Notes under the pieces: generated by a model
Database searches by the model: none
What the model was told of the DNA's origin: nothing
What the model saw: the letters and a program-made list of their open reading frames with translations, nothing else
In this document: positions 9,710 through 21,786 of the stretch, piece by piece
How positions within the stretch are numbered: the stretch's first letter is position 1
Layout: each line of letters starts with the position of its first letter
Translations under genes and position numbers: made by a program
Source of the DNA: Albimonas pacifica
GTDB lineage: Bacteria > Pseudomonadota > Alphaproteobacteria > Rhodobacterales > Rhodobacteraceae
Length of the DNA: 64,000 nucleotides
NCBI RefSeq assembly: GCF_900113695.1
Contig: NZ_FOQH01000013.1
Location: 1 to 64,000, forward strand
Direction: 5' to 3'

Positions 9710-9740
9710 TTGACCTTCCAGCGACTGGAAGCCCCATCTC
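9710..9740 (+). promoter_or_regulatory. CueR-type (MerR family) promoter/operator of the copper ATPase
   Basis: TTGACC (9710-9715) overlaps a dyad, CTTCCAG-CGA-CTGGAAG (9714-9730). This closely matches the known CueR/HmrR operator ACCTTCC-N-GGAAGG placed in an unusually long (about 19-bp) promoter spacer. A weak -10 would fall around 9735-9741. The ATPase starts at 9778. No CueR gene lies in the window, so the regulator must be encoded elsewhere. Confidence 0.85.
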
Positions 9741-9777
9741 TACGTGCAGGATCGACTCTCATGCGCGGAGCCCCCAG

Positions 9778-12312
<2,535 letters not shown>

Positions 12313-12328
12313 GGCGGGCGGCCCGTCC

Positions 12329-14062
12329 TCAGGTCCAGAAGAGCACGGTCGCGGCCCAGGCCGCGGCCGCCGCGCTCAGCAGCACCGGCCAGCCGGCGCG
12401 GGGAAAGTCGGAGAAGCGATAGCCGCCCAGCCCGTGGGCGAGCGTGTTGTTGTGGTGGCCGAAGGGCGTGAGAAAGTCGAGCGAGGCCCCCGCCGCCAGC
12501 GCGATCAGGAACGGCTGGGGCGGGGCGCCGGAGACCTCGGCGAGCTCGACCGCGATCGGCGCGAGCGCCACCACCAGCGCCGCGTTGTTGACCAGCGGCG
12601 TCAGCGCCGCCGCCAGCAGCAGGATCGCGCCGATGGCGAGCGGCGGCGAGGCGACGGCGGGCAGCGAGGCGACCGCCCCCGCGAGGCTCGCCGCCGCGCC
12701 GGTGGTCGCCGCCGCCTCGCCCAGCGGGATCATCGCCGCCAGCATCACGATCACCCCCCAGTCGAGCGAGGCGAGCCCGGCGCGCAGCCGCAGCGCGCCC
12801 CCCAGCAGCAGGGCGAGCAGAACCGCGCCGAAGGCCGCCGCGGGATCGGCCAGGCCGAAGCCCGCCGCCGCCACCCCCAGCCCGAAGGCCGCCAGCGGCC
12901 ACAGCGGCGGCGCGGGCCCCGTCTCCTCCGGGCCCGGCGCCAGCAGCAGCGCGTCGCGCTCGCCCAGCGCCCGGCGCAGGGCCTCGGGCGGGCCCTCGAG
13001 GTGCAGGACGTCGCCCACCCCCAGCCGCAGGTCGGCGAGCCGCCCCTCGATCAGCCGCGGGCGCGGGCCGAGGCCCACCGCCACCAGCCGCGCGCCCGCG
13101 TCTTCCAGGAAGGCCAGCGCGCCGGCGGGGGAGCCGACCAGCGGCGAGGCGGGCGAGATCACCGCCTGCATCGGCTCGGCCCCGCGGGCGGGCGCGGCGG
13201 CGGCGAGCGCCAGCGCCCCCTCGGCCCGCAGGGCGTCGAGCGTGCGCGGATCGGCCTCGGCCAGCAGCCGGTCGCCGGCCGCGAGCGGGGTGCGCGGCCA
13301 CAGCGGCGAGACCGCGCGGCCGGCGCGCTCGATCCCGCGCACCGCAAGGCCGCGGGGCAGGTCGGCGAGCGCCCGGCCGACGAGGGGCGAGCCCTCGGGC
13401 AGGGTCAGCTCCGCCACCACCGGGCTGGGGTCGAGGGCCTGCGCCTCCTCCGGATCGGGGTCGAGGACCCGCGGCGCCCAGAGGAGCAGCGCCGCCAGCC
13501 CCGCCAGCGCCGCCGGCACGCCGGCCAGCGCGAAGTCGAAGAAGCCGAAGCCGCGGCCCACGGCGTCGGAGAGCGCCTCGCTCGCCAGCAGGTTGGGGGG
13601 CGTGCCGATCAGGGTGCACAGCCCGCCCAGCAGCGTGGCGTAGGAGACCGGGAGCAGGATCGCCCGCGGCGCCAGCCCCGTGCGCCGGGCGGCGGCCTGC
13701 ACCACCGGCAGCATCAGGGCGAAGGCGCCGACGTTGTTCATCACGCTCGAGAGCGCGGCCGCCAGCGCCAGCAGCGCCGCGCGCGCCCGCCCCGGTCCGC
13801 GCAGGCGCGCCAGCAGCCGCTCGGTCGCCGCCTCGAGCAGGCGGGCGCGCGACAGCAGGCGCACGATCAGCAGGATCTCGACCACGGTGATCACCGCGGG
13901 ATTGGCGAAGCCGGAGAAGATCCGGTCGGCCGGCACCAGCCCCAGCGCGGCCCCGAGGGCGAGGCCGGAGAGGGCCACCACCTCCAGCCGGAAGCGGCCG
14001 GAGGCGAAGGCGGCCAGCAGGCCGGCGAGCAGGGCGAGAATCGCGATCTGGTCCGCGGTCAT
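12329..14062 (-). CDS. SLC13-family anion permease with RCK_C (TrkA-C)-like domains
   Basis: A 577-aa inner-membrane carrier. Two blocks of hydrophobic helices flank a soluble centre (about residues 205-390) that looks like two TrkA-C/RCK_C domains, each with a VGRALADLP- or VGSPAGAL-type pattern. The N-terminal half has the re-entrant motif GTPPNLLAS and a VMNNVGAFALMLPV segment; the C-terminal half has LVNNAALVVALAP. Relatives carry sulfate, citrate or other anions. The closeness to the sulfate operon (14517-19760) makes sulfate a reasonable guess only. It is convergent to copA. Start ATG 14062 has a weak ribosome site. Confidence 0.82.
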   Translation of the reverse strand: MTADQIAILALLAGLLAAFASGRFRLEVVALSGLALGAALGLVPADRIFSGFANPAVITVVEILLIVRLLSRARLLEAATERLLARLRGPGRARAALLALAAALSSVMNNVGAFALMLPVVQAAARRTGLAPRAILLPVSYATLLGGLCTLIGTPPNLLASEALSDAVGRGFGFFDFALAGVPAALAGLAALLLWAPRVLDPDPEEAQALDPSPVVAELTLPEGSPLVGRALADLPRGLAVRGIERAGRAVSPLWPRTPLAAGDRLLAEADPRTLDALRAEGALALAAAAPARGAEPMQAVISPASPLVGSPAGALAFLEDAGARLVAVGLGPRPRLIEGRLADLRLGVGDVLHLEGPPEALRRALGERDALLLAPGPEETGPAPPLWPLAAFGLGVAAAGFGLADPAAAFGAVLLALLLGGALRLRAGLASLDWGVIVMLAAMIPLGEAAATTGAAASLAGAVASLPAVASPPLAIGAILLLAAALTPLVNNAALVVALAPIAVELAEVSGAPPQPFLIALAAGASLDFLTPFGHHNNTLAHGLGGYRFSDFPRAGWPVLLSAAAAAWAATVLFWT

Positions 14063-14516
14063 GGTCACGCCGTCGACGAGGGGGCGGGCGGCCAGCCAAG
14101 CACGCGGCCGGGGACGAGAGAAGGGCCCGCGCACGGGGCGCCGCAAGGGCGTCCGCGCCGACCCGCCCGCCCAGGGGGCTCCGGCGCCTCTCCGGCGCCG
14201 GGCGGCGGCGCGCCGCCCTCCTGCGGCCCTTCCCTCCGGGCCGCGCCGTCCCTCCCGCGCGCCGCGCCGCGTCGGCGGCCGGACGGCGCCCAGGACCGCG
14301 AAGGGGGCGCCGCCTCGGCGCCGTCGCCGCGGCGCGCGGAACCGGAGCGTCGGCCGCGGAGCCCCGCGGCCCGCCCGCCGACAGCGAGGCGACGCCGCCG
14401 GGGAGCGTGGGCGGGGGCGTTCGGGCGGGCGCGCGGAGACCGTCCGGTCCCGGGCGGGGACCGGCGCGGCCGCGGCCGATGCGTGCGCGGCGCGCGGCGT
14501 CCGGGCGGGGGCAGGC
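14063..14516. other. 454-base non-coding gap
   Basis: Very GC-rich sequence between the SLC13 permease start and the 3' end of the oxidoreductase on the same strand. I see no supported gene, RNA or clear repeat. Long frames here are Arg/Pro/Gly-rich translations of GC-biased DNA. It must hold the permease promoter, but no consensus stands out. Confidence 0.6.
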
Positions 14517-15931
14517 TCAGCCCGCCCTGCGCCGCGGCATCGCCAGCAGGTCGCCCAGGGTCTCGGCGGCCAGCGCGGCCTGGCGGACGATCTCGGGGAC
14601 CGCGGTGATCTCGAACAGGCTGCCCTGGCCGAGGGGGCCCAGCGCGAAGAGGCCGCTGACCTCGCCCCCCCGCGGGCTCCACAGCCGCCCGTCCGCCGCC
14701 ACCCGCAGCCCCAGCCCCGAGGGATCGGGCGCCGCCAGCCCCTGGGCGATCAGCGCCGCGGGCAGGGGCGCCGAGAGGTCGGGGCGGTGGCCCGAGCAGT
14801 CGATCGCGACGTCGACCGCCAGCGTCTCGGGCGCCCGCGCGCCGCGCCAGGCGACCCGCAGGCGGCAGGGGGCGTCGCCGGCGGCTCCAGCACCCGGCCG
14901 GCGCGCAGGCGGGTGCGGGGGCGGGCGAGCTCGGCGGCCAGCCGCGCGTGCTGGACGGGGGGCAGGCGGTGGCGGTGGGCGTCCCAGAACGGGCGCAGGT
15001 GGCGCAGGAAGCGGGCGCGGTCGGCCGCGCTCAGCGCCTGCCAGATCGCCTGGGCGTGGGGGCGCAGGCGGTTGACCTCGCCCTGCCAGGGGCGGCCCTC
15101 GGCCTCGGCCCGGGCGCAGGCGGCGCGCAGGTCGCGGACGAGCTCCGCCAGCCGCACGCCGGCCGGGGTCTGAAGGGCGGGGGGGCGCGCCGCCATCTCG
15201 GCATGGGGGCGGGGGACGAGGGCGCGGCGCGAAATCACCGTGATCTCCGCCTCGCAGCCCTCGGCCCGCAGGCGCAGCAGCACGTCGGCCATGGTCAGCC
15301 CGCTTCCCACCAGCGCCACGCGGCGGGCGCGGGCGAGCTCCTGCGCCGGGATCGGCGCGTGCGGGCAGCGGCCGAAGCGCGGGCGCGGATCGTCGTAGCC
15401 GGTGGCGAGGATCGCCGCGTCGGCATGCAGCGCAGGCCCCAGGTCGAGCGCGACGGCGAAGCCTCCGCCCGGGGCGGGAGAGATGTCGCGCGCCTCCCGC
15501 TCCACCGTCTCCAGCGAGACCTCGGGCCGGGCGGCGGCGGCCTCGTCCAGCCGCCGGCGCACGTAGTTGGCGAAGAGCGCGCGGGGCGCGAAGCTGTCGG
15601 CGATGGCGGCCTGCGCCTCCGCGTCGCCCCCGTCGCCGGTCAGCCGGGCCATCCAGTCGGCGAAGTCGCCCGGCCGCCCGGCGAGGATCGAGAGATCCCG
15701 GGCGCGCACGTTCAGAAGCTCCCCCGCCCGCGCCCGCCCGTAGGCGAGCCCGCCCCCGCGGGAGCGGTCGCGATCCACGATCGTGATCGCCAGCGGGCCG
15801 CGGGCCGCCTCGGCCAGGGCGACGGCGGCGGCGGCGCCGGTGAAGCCGCAGCCCAGGATCGCCACGCGCGGCGGCGCGTGGCGCGCCACCAGGCTGCGCA
15901 CCCGGGCGAGATGGTCGCGACGGTCAGCCAT
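14517..15931 (-). pseudogene. FAD/NAD(P)-binding oxidoreductase, interrupted by a frameshift
   Basis: Residues 1-350 read intact from ATG 15931: a Rossmann GCGFTGAAAAVALAEA, then SRGGGLAYG, a second nucleotide fold (VALVGSGLTMADVLLRL) and an ATGYDDPRPR block. The frame breaks at about 14880-14885, after GRVLEP. Reading resumes in another frame as GDAPCRLRVAWRG, then AIDCSGHRPDLSAPLP and VSGLFALGPLGQGSLFEITA up to the stop at 14517. One missing base would restore a protein of about 471 aa, the usual size of this NAD_binding_9-type family. The ATG lies inside the end of cysA (8-base overlap), so it is the last gene of the sulfate operon. It could be a real mutation or an assembly error in a GC-rich run. 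Confidence 0.85.
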
Positions 15932-17006
15932 GGGCGAGCTGCCGGGCCGGCGCGCGATCCGCCGGCCGGCCCTCTCCGGCCAGCGGGTAGAGGCGGAAGG
16001 CGGTGGGGCGGAAGGCGAGCAGGGTTCCCGGCGCGCAGCTCTGCGCGAGCGGCAGGTCCACCTCGACCCGCCGGTGCGCAGCGCCCAGCTCCAGCTCCAC
16101 CCGGCGCACGCCGGCGATGCGGCGGCCGCCCGTGACCATGCCGGCGAGACCGCCCGCCCCGTCGCCGACCAGCGCCTGGTGGGGGCGGAAGAACAGCTCG
16201 GCCGGCCCCTCCCAGTCGGCGCGCAGGCCGGTGGGGCGGTCGTCGAGGAACACCTCGCCGCCCTCGACCCTGACCGGCAGGCGGGAGCTCTCGCCGATGA
16301 AGCCGTGCACGAAGGCGGTGGCGGGGCGGTCGTAGACCTCGTCCGGCGTCGCGGCCTGCTCGATCCGGCCCTGGCTCATCACCACCACGCGGTCGGCGAG
16401 CTCCAGCGCCTCCTCCTGGTCGTGGGTCACGAAGACGGTGGTGTGGCCGGTGCGGTCGTGCAGCTCCCGCAGCCAGCGGCGCAGGTCGCGGCGCACCTGG
16501 GCGTCGAGCGCGCCGAAGGGCTCGTCGAGCAGCAGCACGCGGGGCTCGATCGCCAGCGCCCGGGCCAGCGCCACCCGCTGCCGCTGGCCGCCCGACAGCT
16601 GTGGCGGGTAGCGTTTCTCGAGGCCGCCGAGCTGAACCAGTTCCAGCAGCTCGCGGGCGCGCCGGTCGATCTCGGCGCGCGCCGGGCGCAGGGCCCGCGG
16701 GCGGGCGGAGAGGCCGAAGCCCACGTTCTCGAGCACCGTCATGTGGCGGAAGAGGGCGTAGTGCTGGAACACGAACCCCACCCGGCGCGCCTGCACCGAA
16801 AGGCGCGAGGCGTCCTCCTCCCCGAACAGGATCCGGCCGCGGCCCGGCGTCTCCAGCCCCGCGATCAGGCGCAGGAGCGTGGTCTTGCCGGAGCCGGACG
16901 GCCCCACCAGCGCCGCGAGCTCCCCCGAGGCGATGGCCAGGTCGATCTCGTGCAGCGCCGGATGGCGGTCGAAATCCTTGGCGACGGCTTCGATGCGGAC
17001 TTCCAT
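15924..17006 (-). CDS. cysA: sulfate/thiosulfate ABC transporter ATP-binding protein
   Basis: A 360-aa ATPase of the CysA family. Walker A GPSGSGKTT, signature LSGGQRQR, Walker B VLLLDEPFGALD and the H-loop VTHDQEEALELADRV are in order in the first 210 residues. A C-terminal TOBE-like domain follows. The start ATG has GAGGAG 7 nt upstream. It lies directly after cysW, and its end overlaps the frameshifted oxidoreductase. With CysT, CysW and the binding protein it should import sulfate and/or thiosulfate for cysteine synthesis. Confidence 0.95.
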   Translation of the reverse strand: MEVRIEAVAKDFDRHPALHEIDLAIASGELAALVGPSGSGKTTLLRLIAGLETPGRGRILFGEEDASRLSVQARRVGFVFQHYALFRHMTVLENVGFGLSARPRALRPARAEIDRRARELLELVQLGGLEKRYPPQLSGGQRQRVALARALAIEPRVLLLDEPFGALDAQVRRDLRRWLRELHDRTGHTTVFVTHDQEEALELADRVVVMSQGRIEQAATPDEVYDRPATAFVHGFIGESSRLPVRVEGGEVFLDDRPTGLRADWEGPAELFFRPHQALVGDGAGGLAGMVTGGRRIAGVRRVELELGAAHRRVEVDLPLAQSCAPGTLLAFRPTAFRLYPLAGEGRPADRAPARQLAHG

Positions 17007-17017
17007 GGGACGTCTCC

Positions 17018-17908
17018 TCAGCGCACGCGGCCGGGAGCGCCGCCGCCGAGGCGGGCTTCCAGGGCCGTCTTCAGAACCAGGGTGACCAGCGCCAGCAGCG
17101 CCAGCAGGGAGGCCACGGCGAAGGCGGCCTGGAAGTTGTATTCGTTGTAGAGGATCTCGACATGCAGCGGCATGGTGTTGGTCATGCCCCGGATGTGGCC
17201 CGAGACGACCGAGACCGCCCCGAACTCCCCCATCGCGCGCGCATTGCACAGGAGCACGCCGTAGAGCAGGCCCCACTTCACGTTGGGCAGCGTCACCCGC
17301 AGGAAGGTCCGCCAGCCGGAGGCGCCCAGCGACAGGGCCGCCTCCTCCTCCGTTGTGCCCTGGGCCTGCATCAGCGGGATCAGCTCGCGCGCGACGAAGG
17401 GCACGGTGACGAAGACGGTGGCGAGCACGATGCCCGGAACCGCGAACAGCACCTGCACCCCGTGCGCGCTCAGCCACGGCCCGATCGCCGAGCCCGCCCC
17501 GAACAGCAGCACATAGATCAGCCCCGCGATCACCGGCGAGACCGAGAACGGCAGGTCGATCAGCGAGATCAGGAAGGCCTTGCCCCGGAACTCGTGCTTC
17601 GCCGCCGCCCAGGCCGCCGCCAGCCCGAAGACGCAGTTCAGCGGCACCGCGATCACGGCGACCAGCAGGGTCAGGCGGATCGCCGAGAGGGCGTCCGGCT
17701 CGACCAGCGCCGCCGCCCAGGCCCCGAAGCCAGCCGACAGCGCCTGCGCGAAGACCGCGGCCAGGGGCGCCAGCAGGAACAGGGCGAGGAACAGGAGCGA
17801 GGCCGCGATCAGCCCCGCGCGCACGCCCGGCGTCTCGGACGTGCAGTCGCGCGACGCGCCGGCGGCAGGAAGCCCGGGGAAGAACAGGGTGCGGGCGATG
17901 TCAACCAT
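17018..17908 (-). CDS. cysW: sulfate ABC transporter permease CysW
   Basis: A 296-aa inner-membrane permease with six hydrophobic helices. The CysW-type text [21 protein letters not shown] and the EAA loop [23 protein letters not shown] are present, followed by [17 protein letters not shown], which separates CysW from CysT. The ATG overlaps the end of cysT by 8 bases. It pairs with CysT to form the channel. Confidence 0.95.
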   Translation of the reverse strand: MVDIARTLFFPGLPAAGASRDCTSETPGVRAGLIAASLLFLALFLLAPLAAVFAQALSAGFGAWAAALVEPDALSAIRLTLLVAVIAVPLNCVFGLAAAWAAAKHEFRGKAFLISLIDLPFSVSPVIAGLIYVLLFGAGSAIGPWLSAHGVQVLFAVPGIVLATVFVTVPFVARELIPLMQAQGTTEEEAALSLGASGWRTFLRVTLPNVKWGLLYGVLLCNARAMGEFGAVSVVSGHIRGMTNTMPLHVEILYNEYNFQAAFAVASLLALLALVTLVLKTALEARLGGGAPGRVR

Positions 17909-18746
17909 GACCGTATCTCCGACGGCTCCACGCCTGGAGCGAGTTGATCGCCAGCAGCATCGCGAAGGAGATCGCGAGCATCACCGCGGCGATGGCGGTG
18001 GCGGCGGCGTAGTTGAACTCTTCCAGCCGGATCACGATCAGCAGGGGCGCGATCTCGGACCGGTAGGGCAGGTTGCCGGCGATGAAGATGACCGAGCCGT
18101 ATTCCCCCACGCCCCGCGCGAAGGCGAGCGCGAAGCCGGTCAGCAGCGCGGGCGAGAGCGAGGGCGCCAGCACCCGGAACACGGTCCGCGCGCGGGAGGC
18201 GCCGAGCGTGGCCGAGGCCTCCTCGATCTCGCGCTCGATCTCCTCCATCACCGGCTGCACGGTGCGCACCACGAAGGGCAGGCCGACGAAGACCAGGGCC
18301 ACGACGATGCCCAGCGGCGTCCAGGCGATCTTCAGTCCCAGCGCCGCCAGCGGCCCGCCGATCCAGCCGTCCGGCGCATAGAGCGCGGTCAGCGCGATGC
18401 CCGCGACCGCGGTCGGCAGGGCGAAGGGCAGGTCCACCGCCGCGTCCAGCAGCGGCCGGCCGGGAAAGCGGTAGCGGACCAGCACCCAGGCGACGAGCGC
18501 GCCGAAGACCACGTTCAGCGCCGCCGCCGCGAAGGCGCAGCCGAAGCTGACCTTCAGCGCCGCAAGCGTGCGCTCGTCGGTCGCCAGGCGCAGGAATTCC
18601 GCCCAGCCCAGGTCCGCCGTGCGCCAGACCACGCCCGAGAGCGGGATCAGCACCACCAGAGACAGGTAAAGGATCGTGAAGCCCAGCGTCAGCCCGAAGC
18701 CCGGGATGACGCTGGGCCGCCGGAGTGCAGGCAGCGCCAGCGCCAT
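17901..18746 (-). CDS. cysT: sulfate ABC transporter permease CysT (CysU)
   Basis: A 281-aa permease. It carries the CysT signatures [20 protein letters not shown], the EAA loop [21 protein letters not shown], and [17 protein letters not shown]. It starts 3 bases after the binding-protein stop codon and overlaps cysW. Length and order match standard cysTWA operons. Confidence 0.95.
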   Translation of the reverse strand: MALALPALRRPSVIPGFGLTLGFTILYLSLVVLIPLSGVVWRTADLGWAEFLRLATDERTLAALKVSFGCAFAAAALNVVFGALVAWVLVRYRFPGRPLLDAAVDLPFALPTAVAGIALTALYAPDGWIGGPLAALGLKIAWTPLGIVVALVFVGLPFVVRTVQPVMEEIEREIEEASATLGASRARTVFRVLAPSLSPALLTGFALAFARGVGEYGSVIFIAGNLPYRSEIAPLLIVIRLEEFNYAAATAIAAVMLAISFAMLLAINSLQAWSRRRYGHG

Positions 18747-18749
18747 GGC

Positions 18750-19760
18750 TCAGTTCCCCGGCCGGTAGAGACGGTCGAAGACGCCGCCGTCGGAGAAATG
18801 CGTCGCCTGCGCCTCGCTCCAGGAGCCGAAGACGTCCTCGACCCGCACGCGCTCGACGTCCGGGAACAGGCGCATGTGCTCGGGGTCCGCCAGCTCCGGC
18901 TTGGCGGGGCGGTAGTGGTGCCTGGCCGCCAGCTTCTGGCCGGTCTCGGAATAGAGGAAGTCGAGATAGGCCTGCGCCGTCCGCGTGGTTCCGTTCGCCT
19001 CGGCGTTGGCGGGGACCAGGGCCACGGGCGGCTCGGCCAGGATCGAGATCGAGGGGACCACGATCTCGAACGCGTCCTCGCCCAGTTCGTCGAGCGAGAG
19101 ATACGCCTCGTTCTCCCAGGCCAGCAGCACGTCGCCGATGCCCCGCTGGGTGAAGGTCAGGGTCGAGCCCCGCGCGCCCGTGTCCAGCACCGGCACGTTG
19201 CGGTAGAGCGCGCCGACATAGGCCTCGATCTTCGCCGCGTCGCCGGCGAATTCCTTCTGCGCCCAGATCCACGCGGCGAGGTAGTTCCACCGCGCCCCGC
19301 CCGAGGTCTTGGGGTTCGGGGTGATCACAGCCACGTCCTCGCGCGCGAGATCGTCCCAGTCGGCGATCTCCTTCGGGTTCCCCTTCCGCACCAGGAACAC
19401 GATGGTCGAGGTGTAGGGGCTGGAGGCGTCGGGCAGGCGGCTCCGCCAGTCGGCGGGGATCTTGCCGGTCTTCTCGGCGATGGCGTCGATGTCCACCGAG
19501 ATCGCCAGCGAGACCACGTCCGCCGGCAGCCCGTCGATCACCGAACGGGCCTGCTTGCCGGAGCCGCCGTGGGACATCCTGATCTCGACCTCTTCGCCGG
19601 TCTTATCCTTCCAGAAGGCGGCGAAGGCGGGGTTCACCTCGGCGTAGAGCTCGCGCGTGGGGTCGTAGCTGACGTTGAGCAGCGTGGTCTGCGCCATGGC
19701 CGGCGCAGCGCCCAGGGCAAGGGCGAAAGCCAGCGGACGGAGGGATCGGGTCAGGGCCAT
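18750..19760 (-). CDS. sbp: sulfate/thiosulfate-binding periplasmic protein
   Basis: A 336-aa class II binding protein and first gene of the sulfate operon. The signal peptide runs from the chosen ATG to APAMAQ, with AAGGAG 7 nt upstream; an ATG 36 bases earlier (19796) lies in the operator palindrome and was rejected. Family text includes [47 protein letters not shown] and [11 protein letters not shown]. The first two line the oxyanion pocket in relatives. Sbp and CysP cannot be told apart from this sequence alone. Confidence 0.93.
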   Translation of the reverse strand: MALTRSLRPLAFALALGAAPAMAQTTLLNVSYDPTRELYAEVNPAFAAFWKDKTGEEVEIRMSHGGSGKQARSVIDGLPADVVSLAISVDIDAIAEKTGKIPADWRSRLPDASSPYTSTIVFLVRKGNPKEIADWDDLAREDVAVITPNPKTSGGARWNYLAAWIWAQKEFAGDAAKIEAYVGALYRNVPVLDTGARGSTLTFTQRGIGDVLLAWENEAYLSLDELGEDAFEIVVPSISILAEPPVALVPANAEANGTTRTAQAYLDFLYSETGQKLAARHHYRPAKPELADPEHMRLFPDVERVRVEDVFGSWSEAQATHFSDGGVFDRLYRPGN

Positions 19761-19795
19761 GGGGCGTCTCCTTGCGACTCGAAACACCTTAATCA

Positions 19796-19810
19796 CTACC
19801 TAATTGGTAG
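19796..19810. promoter_or_regulatory. palindromic operator candidate between sbp and the Rrf2 gene
   Basis: CTACC-TAATT-GGTAG is an inverted repeat with 5-base arms and an AT-rich centre, in an otherwise GC-rich gap of 177 bases between the divergent sbp and rrf2 starts. It lies 36 bases upstream of the sbp ATG, where a repressor would cover the promoter. Rrf2-family cysteine regulators of the CymR type bind AT-rich dyads of this kind, so the neighbour at 19938 is the obvious candidate binder. Confidence 0.6.
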
Positions 19811-19937
19811 AGATAAGCAAGAAGATAGTCGCGAAGGCCCCTCCGACGTCGCGCGCGCCTTGTCTCGGCGGCGGTTCCGGGCTATCGGAAACCCATCCGT
19901 TCCGGTCGAGGAAGCGCCGCTCCGGCGGCGTCGCAGC

Positions 19938-20381
19938 ATGATCTCGCAGAAAGCCCAGTACGCGCTCCGCGCGCTGATCGAGCTGGCCAAGGCGCCGGCC
20001 GGCGAGGCGCGCCAGATCGGCGAGATCGCCGACGCCCAGGGCATTCCCAAGAAGTTCCTCGAGCAGATCCTGCTGGACCTCAAGCACCAGGGGATCGTGC
20101 TGAGCAAGCGCGGCAAGGCGGGCGGCTACCTGCTGCTGCGCCCGGCCGACAACATCTCGTTCGGGGAGGTGCTGCGCATCGTGGACGGGCCGCTGGCGCC
20201 GCTGCCCTGCCTGAGCCGCATCGCCTACCGCCGCTGCGACGGCTGCGCCGACGATTCCGCCTGCGAGATCCGGCGCGTCTTCGCGCGCGTCGCCGAGGCC
20301 AGCCGCGCCGTCCTCGACGCCGCCACCATCGCCGACGCGCTCGTCGACGACGGGATGCTGCGCCGCTCCGCCGGGGCCTGA
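19938..20381 (+). CDS. Rrf2-family transcriptional regulator, likely of sulfur uptake
   Basis: A 147-aa regulator. The N-terminal winged helix (MISQKAQYALRALIELA, then IPKKFLEQILLDLKHQGIV and KRGKAGGYLL) is classic Rrf2/IscR/CymR. The C-terminal region has four cysteines, in PLPC, RRCDGC and DSAC, spaced C-x9-C-x2-C-x4-C, which might hold an Fe-S cluster; the spacing differs from IscR. It is divergent from sbp-cysTWA with the palindrome in between, so it most likely represses or senses the sulfur supply. It ends 16 bases from the convergent lpdV. Confidence 0.88.
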   Translation: MISQKAQYALRALIELAKAPAGEARQIGEIADAQGIPKKFLEQILLDLKHQGIVLSKRGKAGGYLLLRPADNISFGEVLRIVDGPLAPLPCLSRIAYRRCDGCADDSACEIRRVFARVAEASRAVLDAATIADALVDDGMLRRSAGA

Positions 20382-20397
20382 GCCCCGGCGCCCGGCC

Positions 20398-21786
20398 TCA
20401 GCCGTGGTTGGCGAAGGAGACGGCCGAGAGCGCCGCCTCCTGCACCGCTTCGGCGAGCGTCGGGTGGGCGTGGATCGTGGCCGCGAGGTCGTCCAGCCGC
20501 AGCCCCGCCTCGATCGCCAGCGCCAGTTCGGGGATCGTCTCGGACGCCCCCGGCCCCACGATCTGCGCCCCCAGCAGCACCCGGTCGGAGGCGCGCGCGA
20601 CCAGCCGCACGAAGCCCTCGGCCGCGTCCAGCGTCAGGGCCCGGCCGTTGGCGCGCAACGAGAATTCGGCGACCTGCGCCTCGCCCCGGGCGCGGGCCTC
20701 CTCGGGCGAGAGGCCGACGGCGGCGATCTCGGGGTCGGTGAAGCACACCGCGGGGATCGCCACGCGGTCCCAGGCGGCGGCGCGCCCGGCCGCGACCTCG
20801 GCCGCGAGCTCCCCCTGCGCCATGGCGCGGTGGGCGAGCATCGGACCCGGCGTCACGTCGCCGATGGCGTAGACCCCGCGCATCGAGGTGCGGCAGCGAT
20901 CGTCGATCTCGATGAACGGGCCCTGGCGGCGCAGCGACAGCTCCTCCAGCCCCAGGCCGTCGGTCATCGGGGTGCGGCCGGCGGCGACGAGGATGGCGTC
21001 GGCCTCCAGCGTCTCGGTCGTCTCGCCGGCGGCGATCTCCAGCCGGCCCTCGAACGGGTCGCAGCCGGTCACGCGGGCGCCCAGGCGCAGCGAGACGCCC
21101 AGCGCCTCCAGCCGGCGGCGCACGGGGCGGGTCAGGCGCTCGTCCCAGGCGGGGAGGATGGCCTCGGCCGCCTCGACCACCGTGACCGCGGAGCCCAGCT
21201 TGGCGAAGGCCGTGCCGATCTCGAGCCCGATGTAGCCCGCGCCGACCACCGCCAGCCGCTCCGGCGGCTCGGGCAGGGCCAGGGCGCCGGCGCTGTCGAG
21301 CACCTTGCCCCCGAAGGGCAGGCCCGGCAGCTCGGTCGGGCGGGCGCCGGTGGCGATCACGATCTGCTCGGCGCGGATGCGCCGGGCGCCGGTTTCGCCC
21401 TCTACCTCCACGGTCTTGCCGTCGAGAAACCGGGCGCGGCCCTGCAGGGTCTTCACCCCGCTCTTCTCCATCAGCCCGCCGACGCCCGAGCGCAGGCGGG
21501 AGACGACCGAGCCCATCCACTCCCGGCTCTCGGCGAACTCCAGCCGGGGTTCGGCGACATGGACGCCGTGGCGCCCGCCGCGGGCCTGCTCGCGGGCGGC
21601 GTGGAAGGTCTCGGCCACGTGGATCAGCGCCTTGGAGGGGATGCAGCCGATGTTGAGGCAGGTCCCGCCCAGGGGCCCCGCCTCGACCAGCATCACGTCG
21701 ACGCCCAGGCGTGCGGCGCGCGAGGCGCAGACGTAGCCGCCCGGGCCGCCGCCGATGACCAGGAGGGCGCAGGTCAGGTCGGTCAT
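20398..21786 (-). CDS. lpdV: dihydrolipoamide dehydrogenase (E3) of the branched-chain complex
   Basis: A 462-aa flavoprotein that reoxidises the lipoyl groups of E2 with NAD+. The FAD-binding GGGPGGYVCASRAARLG is at the N-terminus and the redox disulfide is in GGTCLNIGCIPSKAL. The NAD fold VVGAGYIGLEIG and the second FAD segment YAIGDVTPGPMLAHRA follow. The C-terminal interface has HAHPTLAEAVQEAAL with the catalytic His-Glu pair. AGGAG precedes the ATG, which overlaps the bkdB stop. Its place in the bkd operon marks it as the dedicated E3. Confidence 0.95.
   Translation of the reverse strand: MTDLTCALLVIGGGPGGYVCASRAARLGVDVMLVEAGPLGGTCLNIGCIPSKALIHVAETFHAAREQARGGRHGVHVAEPRLEFAESREWMGSVVSRLRSGVGGLMEKSGVKTLQGRARFLDGKTVEVEGETGARRIRAEQIVIATGARPTELPGLPFGGKVLDSAGALALPEPPERLAVVGAGYIGLEIGTAFAKLGSAVTVVEAAEAILPAWDERLTRPVRRRLEALGVSLRLGARVTGCDPFEGRLEIAAGETTETLEADAILVAAGRTPMTDGLGLEELSLRRQGPFIEIDDRCRTSMRGVYAIGDVTPGPMLAHRAMAQGELAAEVAAGRAAAWDRVAIPAVCFTDPEIAAVGLSPEEARARGEAQVAEFSLRANGRALTLDAAEGFVRLVARASDRVLLGAQIVGPGASETIPELALAIEAGLRLDDLAATIHAHPTLAEAVQEAALSAVSFANHG

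Noticed and set aside
14065-14682. A 205-aa Arg/Pro-rich frame in the gap before the SLC13 gene
   Set aside because: Its reading contradicts the conserved 3' part of the oxidoreductase and its composition is that of random GC-rich DNA.
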